DNA of 64,000 nt from JAFAGX01 sp035622175 (GTDB lineage Bacteria; Acidobacteriota; Terriglobia; Terriglobales; Acidobacteriaceae), in assembly GCA_035622175.1 (NCBI GenBank), contig DASPVV010000249.1, positions 1-64,000 of the forward strand. Reading direction: 5' to 3'. Shown piece after piece: positions 9,174-18,479 of this stretch. Numbering within the stretch: the stretch's first letter is position 1; each line of letters opens with the position of its first letter. The notes under the pieces were generated by a model. That model was not told where the DNA came from, ran no database searches, and saw only the letters and a program-made list of their open reading frames with translations. The position numbers and the translations under genes are program-made.

Positions 9174-9625
9174 CCGCGGGTCGTTCCACCGTTGGTTGAA
9201 TCAGCCGTTGAAGCGACCGAGCAAAGCAGTTGGGTGGATGTCGCTCCGCAACCGCGGCGGCAAACCCTTCATTCCCTGGAGCCCGGGACGGGCGACCTCA
9301 TCCGTCGACCCGCTTGATATCTTGCACCTGGAATGGGATGGCCGTGAATGTAAGCCGTGACCTGAATTGAGCGGTGGCCTATGTGGAATTGGTAATGGAC
9401 CAGGCTGTCAGGATCGAATGGTGTGCCCGCACGTGAACGGAACTCAGATCGTCGGCTAGAGTGTACTTGCTCGTAATGAGAGCATCGAGCGTGCGTTTGT
9501 CGCGCAGCTCTGGCACGACCCTTATCGCCACGCGGTCGTGCTACTTTATTTGTGCCGGCGGCAAGTGTGTCAAACTTCACAAGCTATTTCAGCTCGGATT
9601 CAGCACGTTGGAGATAGAGCATCCT
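9174..9625. other. Intergenic region before the glycosidase-like gene
   Basis: No supported gene. Minus-strand frames around 9290-9580 give short protein-like stretches that change frame and match nothing I can name, so an old relic is possible. The upstream sequence of the 9626 gene lies here. Confidence 0.4.
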
Positions 9626-11878
9626 ATGGCTACTTCGCGGCGTACTTTTTTGGGGGTAACCGTCGGCGCGGCCGCGTCGACGATGGTTCGCCCTCTGGCT
9701 GACGCAGTCGCTCTGTCTGATCAGAATGCAACTTCGCCTCGAGCGGCTCCCGCGGTGGTCCGGGTACAGGCAGCGCCCGCCCAAGTCGTCAACTCCTTCG
9801 ACCCCGATAAGAGCCTCGGGACATCGATGGACATTCAGTCACGCGAGTCGATCAATAAGATCTACACGCCCGAAAATATAAACCTTTGCTTGTCTGCGGG
9901 CTGGGGACCGATCAGCTATCGCCTGCATACTCCGGAGACCATCGATTATTGGCACTGGAATCCCAACGGCCGTTGGACCGACGAAGCAAACCAACGCGGA
10001 TACTTCGTGGGCAGCTCGCAATTGGGTGAACCCATTCGCGATTCCTTCGGCTACAGTCTCCCCCACCGCGGCTGCACGCACAATGGCGGTACCGACACTG
10101 GCTATTCTCGGATCACGGATGGTGACCCCAACACCTTCTGGAAGAGCAACCCTTACTTGGCGAAAGCGTTCACCCACGAAGACGACTCTTTGCATCCGCA
10201 ATGGATCATCGTTGACCTAGGCGAGTACTATGACGTGAACGCGATCCGCATCGACTGGTGCGAACCAAGCGCCCGCGAGTACGAAATGCAGTATTGGGTC
10301 GGAGCCGATCCCATGAACTGGGAAGAGCCGGCGTTGGACTCCACGGGCCAGGGCGGCGAGTACCTCCCTGTCGCCGATCAGGCCATGGGCAACTGGCTTC
10401 GTTTCCCGAACGGTGCTGTTCACGAGGGCAAAGGTGGAAGCGTAACGCTAAAACTTGCGGACAATCTGGTTTCAACGCGTTGGGTCCGCGTCCTGATGAC
10501 ACAATCGTCCAATCAGCCAGGACCGCACGGAGACGATGACGTGCGACACCGAGTGGGATACGCAATCTACGAAGTTTATGTGGGCAGATTGGAGAGCGAT
10601 GGTAAGTTTGCCGATTTCGTGAGACATGCGCCGGACCATCGCCAGCAGACCGCTACCTATTGCTCTTCTACAGACCCATGGCACACAGCCGCAGACCTAA
10701 GTCCGCGCGGAGACCAGACCGGCTGGGACCTGTTCTTCACCAGCGGCATCACCAATGGTCTCCCCGCACTCATTACCGTTCCTATGATTTACAGCATTCC
10801 CGAGGACGCCGCCGCGATGGTCGATTATCTGAAAAAGCGAGGCTATCCCATCAGCTGGGTCGAAATGGACGAAGAAGCCGATGGGGAATACTACATGCCC
10901 GAGGACTATGCCGCACTCTATATTCAATTTGCGGACGCAATTCACAGGGTGGATCCCACCCTCAAATTAGGCGGGCCCGTGTTCCAGGGCATTAACCAGG
11001 ATGTCTCGGTCTGGCCCGATGCGCGCGGACGCAAGTCTTGGTTTGGCCGCTTTTACGATTATCTGAAATCGCACAATCGTCACGGGGATCTGTCGTTCGT
11101 TTCGTTTGAAATTTATCCTTACGACGCCTGCAGCATGCAATGGGACGATTTGTACCGTTGCCGCGAGCTGACGCGCAAGACCCTGCAGGCCTTTCGCGAT
11201 GACGGATTGCCGGCTGCAGTTCCGCTCATGAACACCGAAAGCAATCTCTGCGGTTCGCTTTCCGTCTACATGTCCGATATTTTCTCGGCCCTATGGCTTG
11301 CCGACAATGTTGGCAGCTTCTTCGCCGAGGGCGGCGCGCTTTACATTCATTCGCCGATCGAACCGAGCGTCATCGAGCATGGCTGCCAAGGCTGGGCGAT
11401 CTGGGGCAACGCCCTTTGGGACCGCGACGCAAAGATCCTTGGCTATACCGCCTTCTACCACGCCAGCCGGATGATCAATGACGAGTGGGTGGCGCATGGC
11501 GGCGGCATCCATCACCTCTATTCCGTCGATGTCGGGATCGAAGACACCGCCGGGAATGCGCTGGTCACGAGCTATGCCGTTCGCCGCCCAGACGGCCATT
11601 GGGCCTTGCTGTTCATCAACAAAGACAGAGAGAACGCGCATCCCGTTCGAGTCGCCTTTGAAAGCAGTGGCGAGAGCGGACATTTTTCCGGCACCATTCG
11701 CGTGGTCACATTTGGTAGCGAACAATACGTTTGGCACGGGTCGGACGCCACCGCTCACGCCGATCCAAACCTGCCGCCGGTGATATCGTCCATCGACGTC
11801 TCTGCCCACACTGTGTTCACGCTTCCCAAAGCTTCCCTCACTGTTTTGCGTGGCGAAATCGCTGGCCTCACGGCCTAG
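9626..11878 (+). CDS. Tat-exported glycosidase-like protein with discoidin domain
   Basis: A 750-residue protein starting at the ATG at 9626, where a twin-arginine signal begins (TSRRTFLGVTVGAAAS). Residues ~145-318 look like a coagulation-factor 5/8 C (discoidin) carbohydrate-binding domain (TDGDPNTFW, WIIVDLGEYYDVNAIRIDW). Residues ~340-660 resemble a clan GH-A (beta/alpha)8 barrel of the GH39/GH51 kind: WVEMDEE near 412 sits where the acid/base Glu is expected and MNTES near 538 where the nucleophile Glu is expected. A beta-sandwich-like tail follows. Fifteen bases separate it from a Tat-exported PLP enzyme gene, so the two are probably co-transcribed. The family assignment is inference; the Tat signal and discoidin motifs are clear. 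Confidence 0.7.
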   Translation: MATSRRTFLGVTVGAAASTMVRPLADAVALSDQNATSPRAAPAVVRVQAAPAQVVNSFDPDKSLGTSMDIQSRESINKIYTPENINLCLSAGWGPISYRLHTPETIDYWHWNPNGRWTDEANQRGYFVGSSQLGEPIRDSFGYSLPHRGCTHNGGTDTGYSRITDGDPNTFWKSNPYLAKAFTHEDDSLHPQWIIVDLGEYYDVNAIRIDWCEPSAREYEMQYWVGADPMNWEEPALDSTGQGGEYLPVADQAMGNWLRFPNGAVHEGKGGSVTLKLADNLVSTRWVRVLMTQSSNQPGPHGDDDVRHRVGYAIYEVYVGRLESDGKFADFVRHAPDHRQQTATYCSSTDPWHTAADLSPRGDQTGWDLFFTSGITNGLPALITVPMIYSIPEDAAAMVDYLKKRGYPISWVEMDEEADGEYYMPEDYAALYIQFADAIHRVDPTLKLGGPVFQGINQDVSVWPDARGRKSWFGRFYDYLKSHNRHGDLSFVSFEIYPYDACSMQWDDLYRCRELTRKTLQAFRDDGLPAAVPLMNTESNLCGSLSVYMSDIFSALWLADNVGSFFAEGGALYIHSPIEPSVIEHGCQGWAIWGNALWDRDAKILGYTAFYHASRMINDEWVAHGGGIHHLYSVDVGIEDTAGNALVTSYAVRRPDGHWALLFINKDRENAHPVRVAFESSGESGHFSGTIRVVTFGSEQYVWHGSDATAHADPNLPPVISSIDVSAHTVFTLPKASLTVLRGEIAGLTA

Positions 11879-11893
11879 AAGGAATTCATCGAG

Positions 11894-13270
11894 ATGAAAA
11901 ACTCCAAGCGTCCTGATCACCAGCCGTCTTACTCTCGTCGGCGGTTCCTTCGTGCTTCCCAGGCCACAGTAGCCGCCCTGGGCGCCGTGCCCATGCTCAG
12001 CAGCGCAACGGGATTCCTCGCCGCCACGGTTTCGAGTGGTTCGGCTCATGAGCATCCGGACTACTACGACAAGCTGGGCGTAACGAAGCTCATCAACGCC
12101 GCGGGCACGTACACGGAACTCACATCGGCGGTGATGCCTCCTCCCGTCCGTGCAGCGGTCGCGCAAGCGGCATTGCATCCCGTGCATCTTGAGGAGTTGC
12201 AGCAGAAAGCAGGAGCTTATATCGCGGAAAGGCTACAAGCCGAAGGCTGCTGCGTCAGTTGCGGCGCATCTTCAGCGATCACGCTCGCCACCGCAGCCTC
12301 GGTTATGGCCGCAAACAACTGCCACCCATTGGACATTCCAAGCCTGATCGGCACTCCACAGTTTCCGAAGAACGAGGTCGTCGTCCAGAAAATTCATCGC
12401 TATGAGTACGATGTGGCCATGCAGATCTGCGGCATCAAGATCGTAGACGTGGTCACCTTGGACGACTACAAGCAGGCGCTTGGCCAGAACACGGTGATGA
12501 CCAACTATTTCAATGCGGCAGAGACGGTTGGCATCAGCCGCGAGAATTGGATCGCCCTAGCCCACAACCAAGGCGTCCCGTGCCACCTGGATGCCGCTGC
12601 CGATATGCCCCCGATCTCCAATCTTTGGAAGTACACAGGAATGGGATTCGATATGGTCTCCTTTTCAGGTGGAAAAGACATCCGCGGGCCGCAGAACGCC
12701 GGTCTCTTGCTGGGTAAGAAAAAATACACTGATCTCGCTCAGCGCAATCTCTGCCCGGCAGACTCAGTCGGCCGCGGCATGAAAGTAGCCAAAGAACAGA
12801 TCGTCGGTATGGTGGCCGCTGTGGATTGGCTGCTCGCGCAAACGGATGAGGGGATGGAGAAGGAATCGCGGGAACGTATGACAGTGATCATCGCCGCGGT
12901 AAAAGACATTCCAAGCGTACAGACCAGCATCATGGTTCCGGAGTTGGCCAACCACGTCCCTCACTTGATGATTACTTTCGATCCGGACGTTATCGGGGCT
13001 TCGGCGCGCGAGCTCCAGGTTCGCCTGGCCACGGCAACACCTTGCATCGAATTGAATCCTCACACCGGAAGCATGCGTCCTTCCCAGGGCGTTCCGGCGC
13101 AACCCAACGCGCTCGTGGTTACCACGTTCCTTCTTCAACCGGGAGAAGAGTTCATCGTCGGCCGACAGATTCGAAAAGTGCTGAAAAAACCGAAATCAGT
13201 AGGTGCTTACCCCCGCCCCCTTTCGCGAGCGCTGCCTGATTCGGCCCGGTGTAACCCCCTCACAGGATGA
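11894..13270 (+). CDS. Tat-exported SelA-like PLP-dependent enzyme
   Basis: A 458-residue protein with a twin-arginine leader (SRRRFLRASQATVAALG) before a fold-type I PLP domain of the SelA/D-glucosaminate-6-phosphate ammonia-lyase kind. The visible marks are GVTKLINAAGTYTELTSAVM, CGASSAITLATAA for phosphate binding, and the PLP Lys261 in SFSGGKDIRGPQ. The start has AAGGAA 11 bases upstream. Related enzymes eliminate or transfer amino groups on sugar acids or Ser-tRNA; SelA itself is cytoplasmic, so export argues for a different substrate, perhaps an amino sugar released by the neighbouring glycosidase-like protein (inference). PLP would need to be loaded before Tat export, which suits Tat. 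Confidence 0.82.
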   Translation: MKNSKRPDHQPSYSRRRFLRASQATVAALGAVPMLSSATGFLAATVSSGSAHEHPDYYDKLGVTKLINAAGTYTELTSAVMPPPVRAAVAQAALHPVHLEELQQKAGAYIAERLQAEGCCVSCGASSAITLATAASVMAANNCHPLDIPSLIGTPQFPKNEVVVQKIHRYEYDVAMQICGIKIVDVVTLDDYKQALGQNTVMTNYFNAAETVGISRENWIALAHNQGVPCHLDAAADMPPISNLWKYTGMGFDMVSFSGGKDIRGPQNAGLLLGKKKYTDLAQRNLCPADSVGRGMKVAKEQIVGMVAAVDWLLAQTDEGMEKESRERMTVIIAAVKDIPSVQTSIMVPELANHVPHLMITFDPDVIGASARELQVRLATATPCIELNPHTGSMRPSQGVPAQPNALVVTTFLLQPGEEFIVGRQIRKVLKKPKSVGAYPRPLSRALPDSARCNPLTG

Positions 13271-13636
13271 TCGATAGTTTGAAGTAGCAGATGTTTGCCC
13301 GGTGCCGCAACTGGATTTCCGATGACCGGCAAAACCAGAGGTGGGGGACGAGCACCGATTTGTCCGGTTAATCGTAGGCGAAGAGAGGGACAGCGATGGC
13401 GGTAGCCACGGCAAACGCGACCAGTCATGTACTTGGTTCTGTGAATCCGGAGCCGGGGACCTAATCGACGGCGCACTCTTATGTCGGTACGCAAACCGGC
13501 ACTGTTCGTTATCCGGGAGTGACGCGATGATTCTCACAAGTCGACTTTTCCCTAGTAGTCGCAGACAAACGCGAACGCATGATCGGCGCGGCGTCGGTAG
13601 CCGTGAGGTTAGGCCCGCATTCTAGGCCCAAGGTAG
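13271..13636. other. Convergent intergenic region
   Basis: Space between the plus-strand PLP gene and the minus-strand DUF427 gene. I see no gene, clear terminator or repeat. Confidence 0.5.
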
Positions 13637-14500
13637 CTATCGAGACCGAGGAGCCTCGGAGACCGTCAGATCGCGATCGGGACCGTGTGGAACCACTGTC
13701 TGTCCCGGCTCCAGCCGGAGCTGTTTGCCATCGAGCTGGACCCAGACAATCTCCGGTTCGAATGACAGCAGCTGAGAGATGCGGCCGACATCGGGATAAG
13801 CCTCACGATACGACCATACCGCCAGACGTGCATCACCGATGTCGTAATAGCTGCATAGCCCTTTGTACGGACAGAAGGTCTCATGTTCCACGGGGGTCAG
13901 CGCGGACTCGTCGACGTCGGCTCGTAAGACGTACCAACGTGGTGCGAAGCCGGACTCATAGAGAACCAACGGCCGCTTGCTATCGGCAATGACGCGATCA
14001 CGGTGATGGACCACGAGCCTGCGGGACGTCTGGCGGATGTCGATGCGATGGTAGTTGTCGGCGGCGTGGCCCAAGATCCGTTCGTCCTCTTCGTAGAAGG
14101 CTTCCATGGCCGGCCAGGCAAAGGCCACCCGTCCCCGCAACTCGCTGGCGCAAGCGGGCAGGTCGATGTGCTGCCATGCCCCCCGCGGCGCGATCTGCTC
14201 GCCCACCCGGACCGTGTACCAAGATGTGACCCCAAGCTCGTGGTGTCGGGTCTCATACTCCGTGCGTTCTAATGTGCCTGGAGAAACGTCGGCCTCCGGG
14301 AAATAGGCCACCGGATAGCGGCCCGGTTCAAAAAGCAAGAGGACGTTCTCGCTCTCGGCGACCCATGTGCCGCCGAAGCGGACGCGCATCCGTCGCCGTA
14401 AGGGCTCGGCGTACAGCAGTCTCTGAGGCAACGGTTGGGGCACGAGAAAGCGGCCGATTGCTCCCGGTGATAGTGGACCTTGTTGCCAGGACAGTCCCAT
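13637..14500 (-). CDS. Double DUF427 domain protein
   Basis: A 287-residue protein containing two DUF427 beta-rich units: residues ~35-105 (VRFGGTWVAESENVLLLFE, then VAYFPEADV) and ~170-245 (VVHHRDRVIADSKRPLVLYE, then FCPYKGLCSYYDI). DUF427 proteins are small, widespread and biochemically undefined. The ATG at 14500 has a perfect GGAGG 6 bases upstream, so the 25 codons in front of it are not used. The gene follows the flavin disulfide reductase by 40 bases on the same strand and is probably the last gene of that transcript. Confidence 0.85.
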   Translation of the reverse strand: MGLSWQQGPLSPGAIGRFLVPQPLPQRLLYAEPLRRRMRVRFGGTWVAESENVLLLFEPGRYPVAYFPEADVSPGTLERTEYETRHHELGVTSWYTVRVGEQIAPRGAWQHIDLPACASELRGRVAFAWPAMEAFYEEDERILGHAADNYHRIDIRQTSRRLVVHHRDRVIADSKRPLVLYESGFAPRWYVLRADVDESALTPVEHETFCPYKGLCSYYDIGDARLAVWSYREAYPDVGRISQLLSFEPEIVWVQLDGKQLRLEPGQTVVPHGPDRDLTVSEAPRSR

Positions 14501-14540
14501 AACTCCTCCGTCTCGCAGGGAATCTTTAAGTGAAACGACG

Positions 14541-16007
14541 TTACGCGGCAGGCGTCGAGGTCGCATCGACGACATCGTGGACCGAAGGCGCTGATGAGAA
14601 CAGCGGTATCAGTCCCTCTACTAATGTGGGATGTGTTAAAACGGCATCCCGCAGTGCGGTATAGGGCAGTTTCCCAATCATCGCAACCTGGACGGCTGCC
14701 ATGATCTCTCCCGCGCCGATGCCCAACGCCGTGAAGCCGAGGATGCGATCGCTTTTGGCTTCCACGAGAGCCTTCAGAAATCCACGAGTCTCCGAAAGCG
14801 TGCGCGCCCGCAGGTTGGTTTCCATCCTGACTTTAAACAGGCGATAGGCAATTCCTTGCGCTTTTGCTGCGGTTTCACTCAGACCGATATGAGCGAGTTC
14901 AGGATCGGAAAACAAACAATAAGGAACTTGACGGCCTGTGGTCACGCGGTGGCCGCCGGTCATGTTGGCATGGACAACACGGAAGTCGTCAACACTGATG
15001 TGTGTGAACTGCGGGCTACCGGCGACCTCGCCGATGGCCCAAACGCCGGGCGCCGTCGTCTGGAGTCGCTCGTTGACCCTGATGTAGCCGCGGTCCGTCA
15101 ACTCGACTTCAGCGAGCTCCAACCCAAGGCCGTCGGTGTTCGGAGTGCGGCCTAGCGCGACCAATACATGACTGCCTTCTATCACCGTCTCGGCATCATT
15201 TTGCGCAACCAGGATGTTCACCGACTGCCCAGATCTGCCAGAAACTCGTTTGATCCGCGCGTTCAGATGAATCTTGACGCCCTCGTCCTCAAGCAGGTTG
15301 CGCAGGGCCTCACAAACATCTGGGTCTTCTTTCTGCATGACCCGCTGGTTGCGATCGATTACCGTCACTTTGCTTCCCAACCGTCGCATCGCCTGGGAAA
15401 GCTCTATTCCGACATAGCCGCCGCCGATCACCAGCAGATGTTCGGGAACGCGGTCAAGTTCGAGTGCCTCGACGTGCGTGAGCGGTTGCGCTCCCGCTAG
15501 TCCAGGAATGGCCTCGAATGTGGCTCGCGTTCCGGTACTGACGATCACGTTTGCGCCGCGCAGTTGTCGGCTGTTTCCGTTCTGGAAAGCGATTTCCACG
15601 GTTTTCGGAGCTATGAACCGGCCGGTTCCTAAAATGAACTCCGCTCCCGTGTTTCTGTAGTTTTCCAGATACATCTCATTGAGGCCGCTAACCATCTTGC
15701 GTTTGCGTTCGCGGACGCCCGACATGTCAATGGTGAAGCCGCCGTGAGCGATACCAAATTCTTTGCTCCGACGAAAGTAGGACGCGACCTTTGCGCTGTG
15801 GATGATATTTTTGCTGGGCAGGCAGGCTATGTTCGGGCACGATCCGCCAATGTATTTGCGATCGACAACTGCGACCCGCTTTCCTTCTCCCGCAAAGGTC
15901 CATGCGGCAACGGTTGAGCCTGTGCCGCCGCCCAGAATCACGAGATCGTAATCTTCGACCTCTGTTTTTCTGATCGGTTCAGCTGCAGAATTCTCTGTGG
16001 TTTGCAT
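14541..16007 (-). CDS. FAD-dependent class I pyridine nucleotide-disulfide oxidoreductase
   Basis: A 488-residue flavoprotein of the mercuric reductase/dihydrolipoamide dehydrogenase group. It has an FAD Rossmann motif GGGTGS at 26-31, the redox disulfide CPNIAC (Cys57/Cys62), an NAD(P) motif VIGGGYVGIEL near 193, and the dimer-interface His in THPTLVE near 463. There is no N-terminal heavy-metal domain and no C-terminal vicinal Cys pair, so it is not a true MerA. It transfers electrons from NAD(P)H to an unknown disulfide or quinone. AGGAAAG precedes the ATG. It sits 14 bases after the aquaporin gene and 40 before the DUF427 gene, all in one direction. Confidence 0.9.
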   Translation of the reverse strand: MQTTENSAAEPIRKTEVEDYDLVILGGGTGSTVAAWTFAGEGKRVAVVDRKYIGGSCPNIACLPSKNIIHSAKVASYFRRSKEFGIAHGGFTIDMSGVRERKRKMVSGLNEMYLENYRNTGAEFILGTGRFIAPKTVEIAFQNGNSRQLRGANVIVSTGTRATFEAIPGLAGAQPLTHVEALELDRVPEHLLVIGGGYVGIELSQAMRRLGSKVTVIDRNQRVMQKEDPDVCEALRNLLEDEGVKIHLNARIKRVSGRSGQSVNILVAQNDAETVIEGSHVLVALGRTPNTDGLGLELAEVELTDRGYIRVNERLQTTAPGVWAIGEVAGSPQFTHISVDDFRVVHANMTGGHRVTTGRQVPYCLFSDPELAHIGLSETAAKAQGIAYRLFKVRMETNLRARTLSETRGFLKALVEAKSDRILGFTALGIGAGEIMAAVQVAMIGKLPYTALRDAVLTHPTLVEGLIPLFSSAPSVHDVVDATSTPAA

Positions 16008-16021
16008 TCAAACTTTCCTCC

Positions 16022-17020
16022 TCACATAGGTTTGTCGGGACGCGGCGGCGATCCGTGGCGGAAGATGCATCGTTTATTGTTGGCATGGTGTAGTTTTGCG
16101 CAGAAGGGATAGGCACCACCGCGAGCTCGCAGAAACACTTCCGCGGCAATGAACATCCCTAGAGTTGGCGCAGTGAAATAGAGCCAGATTGCGTGCCAGT
16201 AGTTCACATGCAAAGCCGGTCCAAAGCTTCTGGCAGGATTCATACTCATCCCGGAAAGCGGTGCTTCCAGGGGTATGAAAATCGCGTACAGGAGACCAAC
16301 CAGGTAAGGTGTGCTGCGGGTCAGGCTCTCGCGATTGGATGAGACAAGAATGGTTGACATCAGAACAAAAGAGATTGTCAGTTCACCGATGAACGCTACC
16401 GCGCTGCCGCGAATGCCCGGTGCGGTTACCGCGTACCTTATTGCCAGGCGCCCAACGGGTAATAGATATCGGGCAATGCAGACGCCGCCAATCGCGCCAG
16501 AGAACTGTGCAACGACATAGAAGAATGCATCTAGCAAACGCATCTTACCTAATCGATAAAAAGCTAACGTGAGTGCTGGATTGAAATGACCTCCCGATTG
16601 TTTGCCCCAAGGACTGATTACAATCGCAACTACCGTTGCGCCAACAGCTAGTCCCATCAGAGCACGCAGTTCTATCGTGCTACCAATGACGTGACGGACT
16701 GGCGAAGCGGGGGAAAGTAACAATCTTGCGAAAACGCATGTAAGAAACAAGTATAAACCCACCTCGGCAGCTTCCATCAGGTACTCCGGCCAGTGCAAAC
16801 GCGGGTAGTCGCTCGTAGTAGCCGGCTCGCATCCGATGAACGCGGCCCGCCAATGCAGCAACAACGGCCAGCGAAGTTGACGCGTAATGGGCGGAGCCGC
16901 GGCTCGGCATACCACAGTCTCTCGGGTAGCGGTTCGGGTTTCAGAATTCGGCCGACTGCTTCGGGTCATAGCGGAATCGGGTTGCGACGAAGGGTCCCAT
17001 GATTTCTCGTCACGAGCCAT
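16022..17020 (-). CDS. MIP family aquaporin with long N-terminal extension
   Basis: A 332-residue membrane channel with both pore motifs: NPA at 147-149 (GGHFNPALTL) and NPAR at 261-264 (GMSMNPARSFGPAL), and six hydrophobic segments from residue ~82. It should conduct water or small neutral solutes such as glycerol across the inner membrane. The first ~80 residues are polar and unusual; the ATG at 17020 lacks a clear ribosome-binding site, so translation may begin further in, for instance at the Met near residue 82, just before TM1. It lies between the truncated MOSC-ferredoxin gene and the disulfide reductase, with short gaps. Confidence 0.87.
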   Translation of the reverse strand: MARDEKSWDPSSQPDSAMTRSSRPNSETRTATRETVVCRAAAPPITRQLRWPLLLHWRAAFIGCEPATTSDYPRLHWPEYLMEAAEVGLYLFLTCVFARLLLSPASPVRHVIGSTIELRALMGLAVGATVVAIVISPWGKQSGGHFNPALTLAFYRLGKMRLLDAFFYVVAQFSGAIGGVCIARYLLPVGRLAIRYAVTAPGIRGSAVAFIGELTISFVLMSTILVSSNRESLTRSTPYLVGLLYAIFIPLEAPLSGMSMNPARSFGPALHVNYWHAIWLYFTAPTLGMFIAAEVFLRARGGAYPFCAKLHHANNKRCIFRHGSPPRPDKPM

Positions 17021-17041
17021 GGCTAGGACGTTTGACTCGTG

Positions 17042-17434
17042 TCAAAGGTCGAGGATGACGTTCGCCTCTGGGTGTGAGCTGCAGATAAGCACATTCCCGG
17101 ACGCTGGCCTCTCGAGTCGCTCTGGTCGATACCTAACCGATCCGCCGATCAGACCGGTCATGCAGCTGTGGCATACTCCCGTTCGGCATGACCACCTGAC
17201 CGGAACATCACAGGCTTCGGCCAACTCGAGCAAACTGCCGAATTCACGATTCCTTGCGGCGCGCAGCTCCCCAGCGTGACCAGCGAGATCCGCTTGCCCG
17301 TCCCCATCGATGTTGAGGTTGCGCGCCATCCGCCGTCCCGCGACTGAGGATTTCCAGACGGCGGTACGGACCGTCCTGCCATTCCATGTTACGTCGCGGG
17401 GAAGTCCGACATTCAGCGACAGCAGTCGCGCCAT
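17042..17434 (-). CDS. MOSC N-terminus joined to a 2Fe-2S ferredoxin domain (internal deletion)
   Basis: A 130-residue protein made of two pieces. Residues 1-56 (LNVGLPRDVTWNGRTVRTAV, NIDGDGQADLAGHAGE) are the start of a MOSC domain, the module that carries sulfur for molybdenum-cofactor enzymes. Residues ~64-130 are the C-terminal plant-type ferredoxin domain with all cluster ligands: Cys83, Cys88, Cys91 and Cys118 (CRTGVCHSC and VLIC). Proteins with these two ends normally also carry the rest of MOSC and a flavin/NAD reductase between them (over 500 residues). Here that middle is missing with the frame kept. GGAGG lies 10 bases before the ATG, so it is probably still translated. Confidence 0.8.
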   Translation of the reverse strand: MARLLSLNVGLPRDVTWNGRTVRTAVWKSSVAGRRMARNLNIDGDGQADLAGHAGELRAARNREFGSLLELAEACDVPVRWSCRTGVCHSCMTGLIGGSVRYRPERLERPASGNVLICSSHPEANVILDL

Positions 17435-17495
17435 TTACTACGTCCTCCTCGGCAAGCGAGATGATGCGGCGCCCCGTCCTTTTAGGAGGAGTGGA

Positions 17496-18479
17496 TCAAG
17501 CAGAAACAAACCGCTTGACAAGCACCGCGGTGTCGTCAGGATTCTCTTCCGGGAAAAAGTGACCGCCCTTCATCGCCTGCCCTTGCGCCTGCGGAGCCCA
17601 CTGCCGCCAAATTCCAAGCGGTCCCCCGTCTTTCGCATAGAAGGTGTCGAGCGGACCGCCCTCGGCCCACAGGTGCAGCATCGGGCATTCAATTCTTTTC
17701 GACGCTTCCTTGTCAGCACGATCGTGTTCGACATCGATCGTTGCCGCGGCCCGATATTCTTCACAGATGCCGTGCACGCGGGCCCGGTCGCGATAGGTTG
17801 CAACGTATTCCTCGAGAATCTCTGGGCCGAAGGACCCTTGGCCGAAGGGGTTATGGAAGACGGCCTCGGGAGAACCGAGAAGATAACTCTCCGGGAGCGG
17901 TTCTTTCTGCGAAAGCAAAATCCACGGCCAGTAGGTCTGGGCGAAGCGTGCATCGGACCGGTTCCAGGCTTCGAGGATCGGAATCACGTCGAACACAGCG
18001 ACACGCTCCACGTTCTGTGGATGGTCCAAGGCCATACGGTAGCTGACGCGTCCTCCGCGATCGTGACCAATCAGGGTGAAGGTCGGAAAGCCAAGTTCGG
18101 CCATCACATCAACCAATTCCTTTGCCATCGCACGCTTTGAATAAGGAGAATGGTCGTCTGTAGAGGCAGGTATCCCGCTGCGGCCGTAGGCGCGCAGGTC
18201 TACGCAGATCACGGTATGATTTTGCGCAAGCTTCGGCGCCAAAAATCGCCACATCAGGCTCGTGCGCGGGAAGCCGTGCACCAGCAGAATAGCCGGCCCC
18301 CTTCCATAGCGACGCACGAATATTGTGTTTCCTGAGACCTCGACATGAGAGGCCTCGAAAGAATCTTGGCCAGCAAAACTTACTCCAGTTTGTGCTCGTG
18401 CCAGTTCGCCGAAAGAGCTCTCCAGCAGGACACCGAGAGATGCAGCCGTGAGTCCACCTAGAAACCTACGACGCTCCAT
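17496..18479 (-). CDS. Exported haloacetate dehalogenase/epoxide hydrolase-like hydrolase
   Basis: A 327-residue alpha/beta hydrolase starting at the ATG at 18479, which has GGAGG upstream and begins a twin-arginine-like leader (ERRRFLGGLTAASLG). The oxyanion motif HGFPRTS is at 68-74, the nucleophile Asp140 in GHDRGGR, and the catalytic His307 in GGHFFPEE. Asp in place of Ser at the elbow plus HDRGGR is typical of haloacetate dehalogenases and epoxide hydrolases, which attack carbon-halogen or epoxide carbons through an ester intermediate. Export is unusual for this group, whose best known members are cytoplasmic. It is in the minus-strand island between the SDR and ferredoxin genes. Confidence 0.87.
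   Translation of the reverse strand: MERRRFLGGLTAASLGVLLESSFGELARAQTGVSFAGQDSFEASHVEVSGNTIFVRRYGRGPAILLVHGFPRTSLMWRFLAPKLAQNHTVICVDLRAYGRSGIPASTDDHSPYSKRAMAKELVDVMAELGFPTFTLIGHDRGGRVSYRMALDHPQNVERVAVFDVIPILEAWNRSDARFAQTYWPWILLSQKEPLPESYLLGSPEAVFHNPFGQGSFGPEILEEYVATYRDRARVHGICEEYRAAATIDVEHDRADKEASKRIECPMLHLWAEGGPLDTFYAKDGGPLGIWRQWAPQAQGQAMKGGHFFPEENPDDTAVLVKRFVSA

Noticed and set aside
14541..16007. Mercuric reductase
   Set aside because: It has the core flavin disulfide reductase motifs but no heavy-metal N-terminal domain, no C-terminal vicinal Cys pair and no mer genes nearby.
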